From: Neocallimastix lanati (nom. inval.)
Lineage: Eukaryota > Neocallimastigomycota > Neocallimastigomycetes > Neocallimastigales > Neocallimastigaceae
Direction: 5' to 3'
DNA: 32,500 nt
Assembly: GCA_016946835.1 (NCBI GenBank)
Contig: JACVTC010000007.1
Span: 1,195,001-1,227,500 of the forward strand
Every line of letters starts with the position of its first letter. Within the stretch, counting starts at the first letter, position 1. Below the pieces are notes generated by a model that had not been told where the DNA came from, made no database searches, and worked only from the letters and a program-made list of their open reading frames with translations. The position numbers and the translations under genes are program-made. Below, in pieces: positions 1 through 12,701 of the stretch.

Positions 1-551
1 CTTTTTCATGATTTTCAGTAAATACGAAATAAATTAAATTCTGTTACATAAAATTAAGATTACTCCAAATTATTTTATACATCTCTTGATTTCGGTAGTT
101 ATATTTATATATATTTATTTATATATATATATATTATTAATTTTATTAATGTTATTTTTATTATTAAATTATTATTTATATTTCATATTCTATTCCACTG
201 TGTTGCAGTTTATTGTTGATTATTGTAGTTGCTAAACTTTTTATTATTTATCTTAATTTTATCTTTTTATTATTATCATTATTATTATTATTATTATTAT
301 TATTCAATATTTCACCCTTATTTCTTATTACTATATATTATTGGTATTAAAAATATTCTATTGTTCGTTTATATTATATCATAAAATTGAATTTATACAT
401 TTTATTATTCATTTTAATTTTTTTTTTTTTTAACTTTTGATTTTTCTTTACACATATATATATTTTCTCTTCATTTTTTTTATTTTTTATTTTATTCATT
501 CATTTATTCATTTGTTTTTTTTGTTTGTTTGTTTTTTTTCAATACTAAATT
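1..551. other. AT-rich 3' flank of the ABC transporter gene
   Basis: No gene is visible here. The stretch is T-rich on the plus strand with a short TTA microsatellite near 274-303 and long T runs at 418-431 and 475-540. It lies downstream of the minus-strand ABC transporter and presumably holds its 3' UTR and polyadenylation region. AATAAA-like words are too common in this composition to pick a site. Confidence 0.6.
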
Positions 552-2750
552 TTATGTTGAGGAAGGAAACTCTTTTTCTGCTACTAATTCTTCAGATTCA
601 TTAGATTTCCAACTAATTTCATCTATTAATTCTATTTCATAATTTCCTTGTTCATCGAATCTTAATAAATGGGTATGATGCTTTAATAAGCTAGCACGAT
701 GACTAATACTTATGATTGTTATACCATATTTCTTTGCAGTATAGAATAAATGATTTTCTATATCGGTACTAACAGCACTTGTACATTCATCTAATATGGC
801 AAACTTTGGTTGATGATAGTATAATCTAGCCATTGCTAATCTTTGTTTTTCACCACCACTAAGTATTTCTGACCAATCAGCAACAACATCCCATCCACCT
901 TCACGAATTAATAAATGTTGAAGACCAACGGTTGCTAATAATCTTTCTAATTTATCATCGGTATATTGACGTTTTAAAGCTTCAGAGCGGGTATGTGGAT
1001 AAATTAATTGATCTCTTAAAGTTCCCAATATCATATATGGTTTTTGTGGTAAATAAAGTATATTTTCTGGATCTGGTACAACTAATGTACCTCCAAAGAC
1101 AGGCCATAATCCATTAATAATTCTAAATATACTACTTTTACCACAACCATTTGGTCCTGTAATCAATAAATTAACACCTGGTCTAACTTCAAAACTAAGA
1201 GATTCAATTAATACATCACCAGCTGGAGTAACTACAGGTACATTTGAGAACTTAATAAGTTCATTATTACGAATAACTTTATATCCTAATCGATTAGTAT
1301 CAATAATATGTACACGAGCACCCTCAGTTTTACTCTTGACATAACGACTATATATACCTTGATCTACATCATTTAATACATCAAAGAAATCAGATAAACG
1401 AGAAGTGTATCCTGCAAATCTAGAAAGATCTCTTCCAGCAAGAATTAAACGACCAATAGCTTGAGATAAATTAACTAAATAACCACTATTTCTACTATAG
1501 TCTTCAATAAGTTGTGATGTAGAAGCCTTTGCATTACCCATAAACATTGTAGCATAATTAGGATTCATAAGTGGACGAGCCAATAATTTAAATGCAAGCA
1601 TAGTAGCACAATATTTAACGAAAATACTATCAAAAATACCATTAAAGAATCTCAATACATTTGATTTTTCTATATGATTAACTACTTTTTTTAATGAGTT
1701 ATCTAATATTATCTTTTCTCTTTTTATACCACGATAAGCACCAATTTCTTCTGAATGAGCAATCAAACGAGAATGACCATATCTTAAATCACCTTCTAAA
1801 CGTTGTTCAGTATTGATTAATTTTCCAAATGGTGGACTAATTTTCTTTAAGAACATAGTTACTGATATAAAGTAAGATATCATAATCATTGGAGCACCTT
1901 TGCCAATAGCTTGTTGAAGTTTATATGAGAATAAACACACATCTACAAGTGGCTTAGCAATACCACAATATAAATTACTAAGACATATTGAGAATTTATC
2001 AATATCTTGAGTAACACATTGATCAATATTACGAAGACGATTATCAACATTATTAGCACGATAGAAATTTAGATTTTTAAGATAAGTATCATGTGCATAT
2101 TGTGATAATCTATATCTGAAAGCTAAAGCTAATGATGATTTTGTTAATTTCAATGCATTATTTACTATACTTAATGGCCACATCATTATTGCAAATTCAT
2201 AGATAGCTTTACGTTTAAATACAGTTTTATTTCTAGAAACTATTGATTTAACTACAGCACCATTAAATCCTGAAAACCATATATCAAGATATGTTCTTAA
2301 AATTAATACTGCAGCCAATGAAACAACTAATGCAAATTCTTTACTTTTAACACTTGGAATTAATATTGGAATTAATTTTCTAATTTGTTCAAAAAATCTC
2401 TTATCAACGGCAGCTGTACGTTTTTTAAGTTTATTTCCTGAATTTGATATTTTATTATTTTTTTGATTAGATGTAGTTTTATCATTTGAAACTACTTCAT
2501 TATTTGAAGGAACAGTAGAATTAATATTATCATTATTATCGTCAATTGGTTTTGTCAATATTTTCTCATTTGGTGCAGCATTATTTACATCATTATATTT
2601 CTTTTTTAACCATGTTGTTGATGCCAAAGCCAAAACTAAACCGGCCATACCTAATTTTTTATTTTTTAGTAATATTGTTGGTATATATGAACTATATGAT
2701 GATTTTGATGAAGAGTAACCATCACAACATAGCGTTGATTGAGCAGCCAT
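552..2750 (-). CDS. ABCD-family half ABC transporter (peroxisomal fatty-acyl type)
   Basis: A 732-residue half transporter in one uninterrupted frame. Order: a hydrophobic helix near residues 33-47, an Asn/Lys/Ser-rich spacer to about 115, a transmembrane domain to about 460, and a C-terminal nucleotide-binding domain. Visible motifs are Walker A GPNGCGKS at 532-539, a Q-loop LPQKPYM, the ABC signature LSGGEKQR at 630-637, Walker B FAILDE with D654/E655, and an H-loop SISHR. The cytosolic stretch EGDLRYGHSRLIAHSEEI matches the conserved ABCD family loop. Length and the words around the signature (REGGW, DECTSAVS, THLL) fit ABCD1/ABCD2 or yeast Pxa proteins better than the shorter PMP70 type. 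Members dimerise in the peroxisomal membrane and import very-long-chain acyl-CoA or acyl chains. The start has a good context (A at -3, G at +4). All catalytic motifs are intact, so it is probably functional; substrate and exact subfamily are inferred. Confidence 0.93.
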   Translation of the reverse strand: MAAQSTLCCDGYSSSKSSYSSYIPTILLKNKKLGMAGLVLALASTTWLKKKYNDVNNAAPNEKILTKPIDDNNDNINSTVPSNNEVVSNDKTTSNQKNNKISNSGNKLKKRTAAVDKRFFEQIRKLIPILIPSVKSKEFALVVSLAAVLILRTYLDIWFSGFNGAVVKSIVSRNKTVFKRKAIYEFAIMMWPLSIVNNALKLTKSSLALAFRYRLSQYAHDTYLKNLNFYRANNVDNRLRNIDQCVTQDIDKFSICLSNLYCGIAKPLVDVCLFSYKLQQAIGKGAPMIMISYFISVTMFLKKISPPFGKLINTEQRLEGDLRYGHSRLIAHSEEIGAYRGIKREKIILDNSLKKVVNHIEKSNVLRFFNGIFDSIFVKYCATMLAFKLLARPLMNPNYATMFMGNAKASTSQLIEDYSRNSGYLVNLSQAIGRLILAGRDLSRFAGYTSRLSDFFDVLNDVDQGIYSRYVKSKTEGARVHIIDTNRLGYKVIRNNELIKFSNVPVVTPAGDVLIESLSFEVRPGVNLLITGPNGCGKSSIFRIINGLWPVFGGTLVVPDPENILYLPQKPYMILGTLRDQLIYPHTRSEALKRQYTDDKLERLLATVGLQHLLIREGGWDVVADWSEILSGGEKQRLAMARLYYHQPKFAILDECTSAVSTDIENHLFYTAKKYGITIISISHRASLLKHHTHLLRFDEQGNYEIELIDEISWKSNESEELVAEKEFPSST

Positions 2751-4790
2751 GGTTATTTATTCTTTTATTAATAAATTAAAAAAAAATAATAAGATCAGAT
2801 ACTTCTTTAGATTATATTTTAAAAAAATTTTTTTCTGTGTTTTTGTTTTGCTTACTTTTCTTTTTAACTTTTTAATAAATTAAATATTACAAAATTTATA
2901 TATTAAATGCTCGTTTGGTTCTGTTTTCAATTATTTATATATTGTTTTATTTTAAATTATTTTATTTTTAATTTTTTTTTTTTTTTTTTTAACAAAAATT
3001 ATTATGATTTTATGATATAAATATCTAATAATTTTGGATTAGATAGTAAGATTTATATGATTTGTAATGTTATTATTCTATAGATAAACACTATTACCTA
3101 TAAATAATTTATATTATATTTCATATGTTAAGGTTATTATTCTGTTCTTCATAATATAAAATAAATTATATTTATATTATTATTTCTATAAATTTTCTAT
3201 TGTTTTTAATTGAATTATATAAATTTAATTTGGCCAAAAAGAAAAGAAAAGAAAAAGAAAAAATCTTATATTGACTAATTTTTCTTTATTGTATTTTTAT
3301 TTACTTTAATATTTGTCCTTAATATTCCTTAATCTAAAATAATAATATTATAATAAATAAATTTATTAATAAATTATTATTTACCATTTATATACAATTT
3401 ATTTTTATTATTATTTTAATAACATAATATAATAAAAAAAATATAAATATACATATATATATTTAAAAATATAAATTATTTTTGTTGAAAAACAATATAT
3501 ATAAATAACAAATATTTTTAATTATAATCTAATTAAACTATTTACATCAGAAAAATAATAATTTATTAAATTCTAATCCGAGTTAATTTTATTAATAAAT
3601 TAAAACATTTATTAAATGTTTAAATTTTATGATATTACTATTTAAATATATTTATTTATATATTTACTTACTTAAAAATAGTTATTTTTTCTCGAAATAA
3701 TTGTATTTTTTAAAAAATGATTCTTTTATATTAATATTCCTTTTTAATATTAATTCAACAAAAAAATAATAAAAGAAAAATAAAGGATATATCCAAATTA
3801 TTTAAAAAAATATAATAAAAAAGATGTAATTAAATTAAATTAAAATATATTGGAATATTTCATTAAAAGTGAATTAATATTATTCTTTCTATTAAGAATA
3901 TTAATATTACTTTATTGTTTATTATTATTTATATTTTATATATTTATAAAATTGACTTTAAATTATTTTAAAAAAAATCAAATTTATTTATTTTTTTTAT
4001 TTTATTTAAATATTTCTATTTCGATGTACTTTATTTTTTTTTATTTTTTTTTTTGTTTGTTTGATTTAATACTTTATGTTATTTATATTCAATAAAAGAT
4101 AAAAACATAAATAGAGTATGATATATATGTTATTCAATTATTAGTTAAGTATTAAATATTAATTATAATAAATAATTTAAATAAAACGATTTTATCAAAT
4201 ATAAATAACTAATAATAATTGATTTTAAAATATATAAAAAAGAAAATAAAAATAAAAAACAACGAAAAAAAAATAAAAAGAAAAAAGAAAAAAAAAAATT
4301 TTTTTAAGATTTTTATTAAAATATTTACATGTTTAAAAAATTTTAATATATAGATAAATAAATATAATATATATACTACTACATAATTTTTATCCGTAAA
4401 AATATTAAGTTAATAAATAATTAATATTTAAATAAATTTAATAAAAATTAATTAAATATATAAATAAATAATTTTTAGATAAATTTTGAAATTATCAAAT
4501 CTTTTGTATGTTGTATTATCGTTAAAAAATAAAATTAATTGAATTGGAATAATTGATTTATTCCTCTTTAATCAAAAGAGCCTGATTCAAATAAGCTTGT
4601 ATTTTTTTATTATAATTATAATAAACAATAATCTTGATATATTATAAATAATACAGCAATTGTTGGTATTAATAATACCAATATTATTATTTATTATTAA
4701 TTATTTATTATTTACTATTATTTAATATTTATTTTTAATTATTTATTATTTCGCTATTTATTAATTATTATTTATTATTTATAATTATTA
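2751..4790. other. AT desert upstream of the ABC transporter
   Basis: About 2 kb of A/T-dominated DNA. The first few hundred bases should carry the promoter and 5' UTR of the minus-strand transporter, but no specific element stands out. Homopolymer runs occur at 2968-2990 and 4264-4305. The only long open frame (3850-4095) is built of Phe, Leu, Ile and Tyr codons, as expected by chance in such DNA. Confidence 0.6.
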
Positions 4791-4930
4791 TTTATTATTA
4801 TTATTTATTATTTATTATTTATTATTTATTATTTATTATTTATTATTATTTATTATTTATTATTTATTATTTATTATTTATTATTTATTATTATTATTTA
4901 TTATTTATGATTTATGATTATGATTTATGA
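4791..4930. repeat. TTATTTA-type microsatellite
   Basis: Repeated TTATTTA/TTATTATTTA words run for about 140 bases and grade into TTATGATTTATGATT variants at the right end. This is a simple-sequence repeat with imperfect units of about 7 bases and no coding content. Confidence 0.85.
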
Positions 4931-6781
4931 TTTATGATTTATTATTATTCAATTATTTAATATTTATTAATTATTAATTATTATTATTTCTATTATCATT
5001 CTTATTAATTATTATCTAATATTATTTTAAAAAATAGATGCTAAGATGTTGATACTGATGTTGATGAAAAAGATAATAATTTAATAATAAAAATATTAAT
5101 TATATTTAATATATTACACAGTATATTTATAATATATATACATATTTGTAATAATATATAAAATATAAAAAAAATGAAATATATTAATATATTATTCAAT
5201 GTAATAGTGTAATATATAATTATATAATTTGATAAATTATATTAATGATAAAGTTTAATTTAATCTAAAACTTTAATAGATTTTAATATTACTATATAAT
5301 AAATAATCAACACCATTTTGTTTAAATTACATTAACATTATATTTTAATATATTAATATATTATAATATATCATCATTTATATTATTATATATAACAACA
5401 TATATTAATAATATATTATAATCATAAAATTTGAGAATAAGGAGAAATTTACTATAAAAATAAAAATAAAATAAATGGATGGTAAAATATATATATAATA
5501 AAATTTAAAATACATTAAACATATAAAAACAGAAAAAAATTAAATGAAAATTCTAGTAATCGAATGAATAAATAAATATTAAATAAATAATTAATAATAA
5601 TTAAATGAATAAATTGAAATAAATAATTAAATTGGTATACAATTTTTTTTTATTCAATAAATGTAAATTAGTTAAATGTATTAATAATTAAATAAATACT
5701 AAATAAATATCTAAATATTTATTATATAATAAAAAAAATAATAATAATAATAATTAGTTCATGAATTAGTTAATTAAATAATTAAACATACAAACCATAT
5801 AATTAAAAAACTTTTTCAAAAAAAAAAAAGTATATATATATATATAATTATAAAAAAATTATTTAGTAGAAAATTTAGAGTGTTCAGTGAAACAAGTAAT
5901 TATAAAAAAATACATTCTAATATTTAAAAGATTAATAAAGCTTCAAGAAATTTAATTATTAAAAATTCTTATTGTATAAATTCATTATTTTATTTTATTT
6001 TATTTTTTTTTTTTTTTTTTAGACAGGGAAGAGAATACACTTTCATTATTTTATAAATATATAAATATATATATTTTTTCTTTAATATAATATAAATTGT
6101 AAAATATATGTTAATTGAATAAATTAGATATATTTTAGTTTAAAGTTTAATGTTAATGCTTTATTTTTTTATTTAGATATTTAATACTTTAATATTTAAT
6201 TTGTATAAGTATTAATAATTATAAAATAATTATATTTTATATACTAAGTATCTTGAATAAAAAATATATCAGAATTTTTATATTGAAATAAATTTTTTAT
6301 AATTTTTTATACTTATAGATTATTTTAATATTTAAATATATATATTTATATATATTTAAATATTACTTTTTACTAAATATTGACAATTTAAAATTCTAAT
6401 CTTTTCATTTAATATAAATATACAGAAGGGTTAAAATTTATATAGTCAACTATGAAGAATTTTTTTTTATATTCTATTCTATAGAATTCTCTTTTTTTTA
6501 TTGGAGTTTCTAAATTTCTGTTTCAAAAAAAATTATATATTTTTTAATATAATAAGTATATATTTTATAATTTTTTTTATTAGTTTACTTATTTTATTCA
6601 ATCTCATAGAGTTGTAATTTCAAAATACTTATATTAAAATATAAATATAATATATAATATAATATAATGCCAAATATAAATTAAAAATAAAAAAAGTACC
6701 AAATTATAAAATACTTAATTCTTTATATATATAATAATAAAAAAAAAAATTTATTGAATTTTTTTTTTATAAGATTATGAA
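4931..6781. other. AT-rich intergenic DNA
   Basis: No gene recognised. A few slightly more complex patches occur (near 5040-5070, 5875-5950 and 6020-6045), but none gives an open frame with protein-like composition. Long T or A tracts lie at 5818-5830 and 6000-6020. Confidence 0.55.
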
Positions 6782-7160
6782 ATGGATATATTAAACGTCA
6801 AAAAAAAATTGTTTAAAAGTAATAATAATGATAGTATTAATTTTTATAGTAGTGATAATAATGAAAATAATATTTATAATAAAAATTAATACATATTAAT
6901 ATATAATAATAATAATAATAATTATAATAACAATAATTTCTTATTAATACAATTAATTTGAAATTCTGTATTTATATATAAATTTGTTTATTATTTTGAT
7001 AATAATTAAATTAATATTAAAATAAGGAATGGTTAAAGTTTATAATGATGGTGGTAAAGATAAGAAAAAATTGGATGGAAGAATGCGTAAATTTAAAAAA
7101 ATCCGTATTAGAAGTTATTGTGGCTTAAATATTCATATTCAATGCGAATCTATTTATTAA
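6782..7160 (+). pseudogene. Small decayed Asn/Lys-rich coding scrap
   Basis: Two short open stretches stand out from the background. The first (6782-6889, 35 codons) is rich in Asn, Ser and Asp. The second (7029-7160, 43 codons) begins MVKVYNDGGKDKKKLDGRMR and is strongly basic. Mixed amino-acid use, with Gly, Asp, Arg and Cys codons, is unusual for random DNA here. A plausible acceptor-like sequence is absent, so the two are not convincingly exons of one gene. I do not recognise the protein. It could be a decayed gene, a small unannotated gene or chance. Confidence 0.25.
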
Positions 7161-8193
<1,033 letters not shown>

Positions 8194-8212
8194 TTTAATT
8201 ACTACAAGTTAT

Positions 8213-8419
8213 ATTTATAAAAAGTATAATAAAATAAGGTGTAATTACTAAAAGGCAATAATTATAAAAAGTATAATAAAATAAGGTGTAATTACTAAAA
8301 GGCAATAATTATAAAAAGTATAATAAAATAAGGTGTAATTACTAAAAGGCAATAATTATAAAAATGTAATAATAAAATAAGGTGTAATTATTAAAGGGTA
8401 ATAATTATAAAAATGTAAT
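8213..8419. repeat. 47-bp minisatellite, about 4.4 copies
   Basis: A tandem repeat with a unit of 47 bases containing the words AAAAAGTATAATAAAATAAGG and TGTAATTACTAAAAGGC. The first copy is partial (8213-8256). Copies at 8257-8303 and 8304-8350 are identical. The next (about 8351-8399) has diverged (AAAAATGTAATAATAAAA, TTATTAAAGGGT) and the last is partial. Identical central copies and diverged edges suggest recent expansion. Confidence 0.93.
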
Positions 8420-9138
8420 ATAGGATTAATGAGATATAATAATTAATTAATTAATTATTGTGAGCTTTTTGATTAATGCTTCAATAATATTATTTCTTTT
8501 GTTAAGGAAAAATAAATATTTAGTAGTTTAATTAAATTTTATTCAAATTTATTTTTTTGTTTAGATATATGATATCGAAGTGAAATTTTTTTTTTTTTTT
8601 TTTTAGAATATTAAATTTAGTTATTAATAATAATAATCCAAAAAAAAAAGTATAGGCATAATACTAGTAAGCCAGTATTATTTAATGCATATATTAATGA
8701 ATAATTTTGTATATACTTAAACATATAATATATTAAAAAGAATTACTACATGTATATAATTGGAAATATATGCTATTTATTATAATTACTTGTCTATTTT
8801 AAACTTGAAAAATCGTTATAATTTTTTTAATATAGTATTAATAATATTTATATAACAATTTTTAAATATGATATTCTATGTATTACATTATATTGATATT
8901 GCAAAATTCTAGTTGTTTTAATGACTATTATAAATCTATATTTTTAATAATTAATTGGAGAACATATTAATAATTAATTCATGATTATTTAATTGTTATA
9001 AAAATGAGAAAAATAATTATTATTTGAAATATATATAAGTATATTTTTTGGTATTTATATATATATTTTTTTTAAAAAATAGTATATATGATGAAAATAT
9101 GTGATGAATTTCGGAAAATCTTGTTTTAAATTTTTTAG
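8420..9138. other. AT-rich intergenic DNA
   Basis: No gene seen. The patch at 8455-8640 has some non-repetitive sequence but no open frame with protein-like content. A T tract of about 17 lies near 8588-8604. Confidence 0.55.
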
Positions 9139-9733
<595 letters not shown>

Positions 9734-9949
9734 TTAATGTAGGTTTGATGATATATGGCATGCTGGTACCACTTTTGAGGAATACTGTTCTATGGGCTCG
9801 GATAATTTTTGACTTCCATTAATTATATTAGTGTGACAGTTTTCAATTACTTTTTTCATTTCACCAAGCATATTTTTCCAGTAAAAAATCTTCTTTAATC
9901 TTTCATGTATCTTCTCCATTATTTCATGTTCGATTTGATGAGCCTTCAA
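9734..9949 (-). pseudogene. Ty3/gypsy integrase zinc-finger remnant
   Basis: A 71-codon open stretch. The segment IFYWKNMLGEMKKVIENCH matches the H2C2 zinc-binding region that opens Ty3/gypsy integrases, where FYW-x-x-M is followed by a V/I-x-x-C-x-x-C pair. The first Cys is present (ENCH), but the second position is Asn, so the metal site is broken. The frame ends at PACHISSNLH, and the DDE catalytic domain that should follow is absent. Confidence 0.75.
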
Positions 9950-10289
9950 GATTATTTCAACTTTTTTTATTATCGTCTTCGATTACTTGTCTGTAATTAT
10001 TGTTATCTTTGAAATAAATTACTCCGTATATTTTTAAAAAAAAATTTTTTTTAAAATTTTATTAATTAATTCAGTATTCACTTTTTTTATGGAAGCTTCT
10101 TCTTCTTCATAATGGTTTACAATATTTTATCATCACTATGCTTTAACCGGGGAAAGAACATCAGCTTCCACATTATTTTTCTTTTTTTTTTTTTTACTTT
10201 TGCCATATTGTAAGGTTATAACTAAGGAACTTACTAGAAGACACCATCTTAAATGCTCTATATTCGAGTATTCTTTATTTTTTAATAGA

Positions 10290-10600
10290 TTAATAAGAGG
10301 TTTATGGTCTTATTACTTTAGTTAGAGTCTTATTACCAAGGATGTATAATCTAAATTTTGAAATATAATAGAACAAGGCAACGCCCTTCAAGTCTATAAT
10401 ACCATGGTGTCTCTCTAATTTGCTCAAGGTCCTACTGATATAATGAATGGATAGCTTCAACCCAGTCTCTTTCTCTACTTGGAGAAGAATCATGTCTAAG
10501 TCAGAGCAAAAAGTATCAATTCTAATGAAGAACTGCTTATTATAATTCTGAAATATAAGGACTGGTACTATATTTAATTTTTGTTTTAAAAACTTAAAAA
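10290..10600 (-). pseudogene. Ty3/gypsy RNase H remnant
   Basis: On the minus strand the frame carries FIRIDTFCSDLDMILLQVE and then IHYISRTLSKLERHHGII and LYILGNKTLTKVI. These align with the RNase H domain of Ty3/gypsy Pol, where a TDAS..G..L.Q start is followed by the Y.S..L...E..Y segment and a KF..Y..G..F end. The first catalytic Asp appears kept (RIDT), but the last block has decayed (the TDH of the family reads TKV). The 3' part of the domain is missing. Confidence 0.82.
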
Positions 10601-10689
10601 GATAAATATTGATCAGAAAACCAGATAAACCTTAGTATTCTTCTTCAAGAATCTTCATAGCAGCCTAGACAGAGGAATAATTCAGAATA

Positions 10690-10832
10690 AACTGTTTATA
10701 ATATCCGACTTCCCAAGAAATGGTTTTAATTTTGAAATATCCTAAGGTGATTGCCCATTTAAAATGGTTTCAACCTTATAACTTTGAGGTTTCGGACCCT
10801 TACTAGTTAAAAGATGATTCAAAGTAAGAACT

Positions 10833-10840
<8 letters not shown>
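10690..10840 (-). pseudogene. Ty3/gypsy RT-RNase H connection segment
   Basis: The minus strand reads LNHLLTSKGPKPQSYKVETI, then DISKLKPFLGKSD and, in another frame, YYKQFILNYSSV. This matches the family connection region (FLGH..S..GI.P...KV..I..W, then FLG...YYR.FI..FS). At least one stop and one frame change lie between the blocks. The segment confirms the Ty3/gypsy assignment independently of RT. Confidence 0.8.

Positions 10841-10868
<28 letters not shown>
10831..10868. repeat. Poly-T tract inside the retroelement
   Basis: An almost pure run of about 33 T on the plus strand (poly-A on the coding strand) sits just after the KCAF motif of the RT, where a short glycine-containing FLGH segment is expected. 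It is probably a homopolymer expansion or insertion that helped break the frame. Confidence 0.85.
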
Positions 10869-10869
<1 letters not shown>

Positions 10870-10871
<2 letters not shown>

Positions 10872-11347
10872 TTTGTTTTTTAAATGCGCATTTCTCTAGA
10901 TTGATTTTTAACCTGCACTGCTTAAAAATCGATGATACTTCATTGATATATTTAATATCGTCAGATTTATTTTTTTTAAAAAAAAAATATCGACTAAGAA
11001 TATATAAACAAATCGATTGATCAAAGGAAAAAGGATCCGATTTATCTCTCATTAAAATGTCGTGGAAGCATTAGCGAGCCCGATAGGCATAACTCTAAAA
11101 CTATAATTACCATAAATAGTAATTAAACTAGTAAGCGGGAATATTCTCCGAATCCATAGGTATCTGGTGATATCAACTAAAAAAATCTAATGTAGTGAAA
11201 ATAGTAGCGCCATCTAAGCTATCAAAAATTTCATTAATTAAAGGAAGTGAATATATATCCTTAATAGTAATTTGGCTGACCTTTTAGAACCAATATCACA
11301 GGACTTGACCATCGGGAATCCGAAGACGTAATAAGATTTTTCTCAAT
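10870..11347 (-). pseudogene. Ty3/gypsy reverse transcriptase remnant
   Basis: Successive minus-strand pieces match RT blocks in order: IEKNLITSSDSRWSSPVILV; then TIKDIYSLPLINEIFDSLDG and TLDFFS-stop-YHQIPMDSE; then MPIGLANASTTF (11090-11055); then LINRFVYIFLVDIFF; then KINLEKCAF. The family has SG-YHQI where this copy has a TGA stop. The catalytic YxDD reads FLVD (codons at 11000-10989), so one catalytic Asp is lost. The segment between SPVILV and TIKD is shorter than in intact elements, indicating a deletion that removed the CVDYR-like motif. The enzyme cannot be active. Confidence 0.88.
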
Positions 11348-11385
11348 AAGCTCAGTTATTTTTTCGTTAAGGACATTTAACTAAA

Positions 11386-11667
11386 TTATTTTCCCAATAT
11401 TTCCACCAGATCACTGGCAAAATTTTCATCGAGGTTATTAATGAACTCTGCCAGGTAAATATATTTAATTAAAGGAAGATTATCCTCAAAAGAGTAATTA
11501 GAGAGATTAGAGGAAGGATCCAAGGAAGAATTGTTAGTGGATTTCATAATATTGATAACGGTACACATTGTAATATCTGAGTTCTCGTTTGCTTTACTAC
11601 AATTTTCTTTTTTTTTATAAAGCTTATAAAAATTTTCTTTAAGAATATTATATTTTTGATATGTCAA
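11386..11667 (-). pseudogene. Pol linker between protease and RT
   Basis: A 93-codon open stretch lying between the protease and RT remnants. It is Asn/Ser/Lys-rich, with an acidic end (NNLDENFASDLVEILG) just before the RT. Its position and composition fit the variable linker of Ty3/gypsy Pol. It has no recognisable domain of its own. Confidence 0.5.
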
Positions 11668-11897
11668 AGTATTAAAGAAATTTCCTTATAATTATTTAAT
11701 TTTGGTAAGAACTCGCTAGTAATAACATTAGTGTTACTACAAATATCGACTAAAAGACATAAAGATTGGTATTCAACTGTAGCAACCACCAATGGTACTC
11801 CTCCTTTGTGGTTTCTTTCAAATGAAATTTCGTAGTTATGAGAGATACTATTGATAAGACTTACAAAGAGGTTTAAATTTGAGATTACACTAAACAA
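11664..11897 (-). pseudogene. Ty3/gypsy aspartic protease remnant
   Basis: The frame carries VEYQSLCLLVDICSNTNVIT, matching the retropepsin pattern in which a hydrophobic strand leads into L-[VI]-D-[ST]-G-[AS]. The active-site triplet, at 11747-11739, reads Asp-Ile-Cys rather than Asp-Ser/Thr-Gly, so the enzyme is inactive. Just upstream (about 11976-11915) another frame reads LRQLLDIRPKVRSELFKLLK, a segment usual between zinc knuckle and protease in fungal gypsy elements. Confidence 0.7.
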
Positions 11898-12655
11898 TAC
11901 TATTCTTTTTAAGTTTTAATAATTTGAACAGTTCACTTCTAACTTTGGGACGGATATCTAAAAGCTGTCGTAAGATAATATTGCAAAGAGTCGAATTTTA
12001 ATTTGTTACTAATATTAAATTTCTCCTGGTTTGCCGAAAGTTTAATATGTCGGTCATTATTATTTTTTTAGAATCAGATGATAAGTTAGTATTTAATTCT
12101 TCCGTTCTATCTCTTTCACTCATTATTTCTTTATTCAAAATTTTCTTTATTCCTTTATTTTCGTTATTTTTCATATCCTAACATTTATATTATTATTTGA
12201 AATAGAAGAATTAAGGATATTGTTTTTTTATCTTTTAGTTTCTTACTTCTATTTATTTCATCCATAGTTTTGGAATGTATTTCCTTTTTCCTTGCAACTA
12301 CATTTATTTCAATTATTTTTTTTCCTAATGCTGTAATTCGCCATGACGAGGGATGAAGATGATGAAAAGATTCACTTATTTAATGATTTTTGATTTTTCG
12401 CTTTTTGCAGGGAGGGAGTGTTTACAGGAACAGTTGGATTTTCTAGGTTCTTAAATTTTATCCTTGTCTTCTGATTGGAAATTTCGTCTACCGCCTTTTT
12501 CTTGTTTGCATTAACAATAGATTTCTATGGACACAAAATTTCAGTAGAAGTAGTTAATATTTTATTGGGAGTGTTTCTTCTCCCATTTTTTAATTTAAAG
12601 GTTTAGATTGGAAGATACTCTTTTTGTTATCTTCAATGTATTTTTTTTTTAATTT

Positions 12656-12701
12656 AGGACATTTCGAATTGAAAATGTCCTGTTTTGGTAAAAGAAAAGC
12701 A
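12656..12701 (-). pseudogene. Degenerate gag CCHC zinc knuckle
   Basis: One minus-strand frame reads CFSFTKTGHFQF and an adjacent frame continues KCPKLKKK. With a single frameshift this is a CCHC knuckle (C-x2-C-x4-H-x4-C) whose second Cys has become Phe. Order and distance from the protease fit a nucleocapsid. The frame change makes this call less certain than the RT. Confidence 0.5.

Noticed and set aside
2546-2779. 77-codon plus-strand frame
   Set aside because: Antisense shadow of the N-terminal part of the ABC transporter.
3850-4095. 81-codon open frame, plus strand
   Set aside because: Made almost only of Phe, Leu, Ile, Tyr and Asn codons, which is what stop-poor A/T-rich DNA gives by chance. 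No motif or neighbouring exon.
8213-8419. Regular 47-bp repeats considered as a CRISPR array
   Set aside because: Units are directly tandem with no unique spacers, and the genome is eukaryotic.
10814-11020. 68-codon plus-strand frame over the poly-T tract
   Set aside because: Antisense shadow of the reverse transcriptase remnant plus a poly-Phe run.
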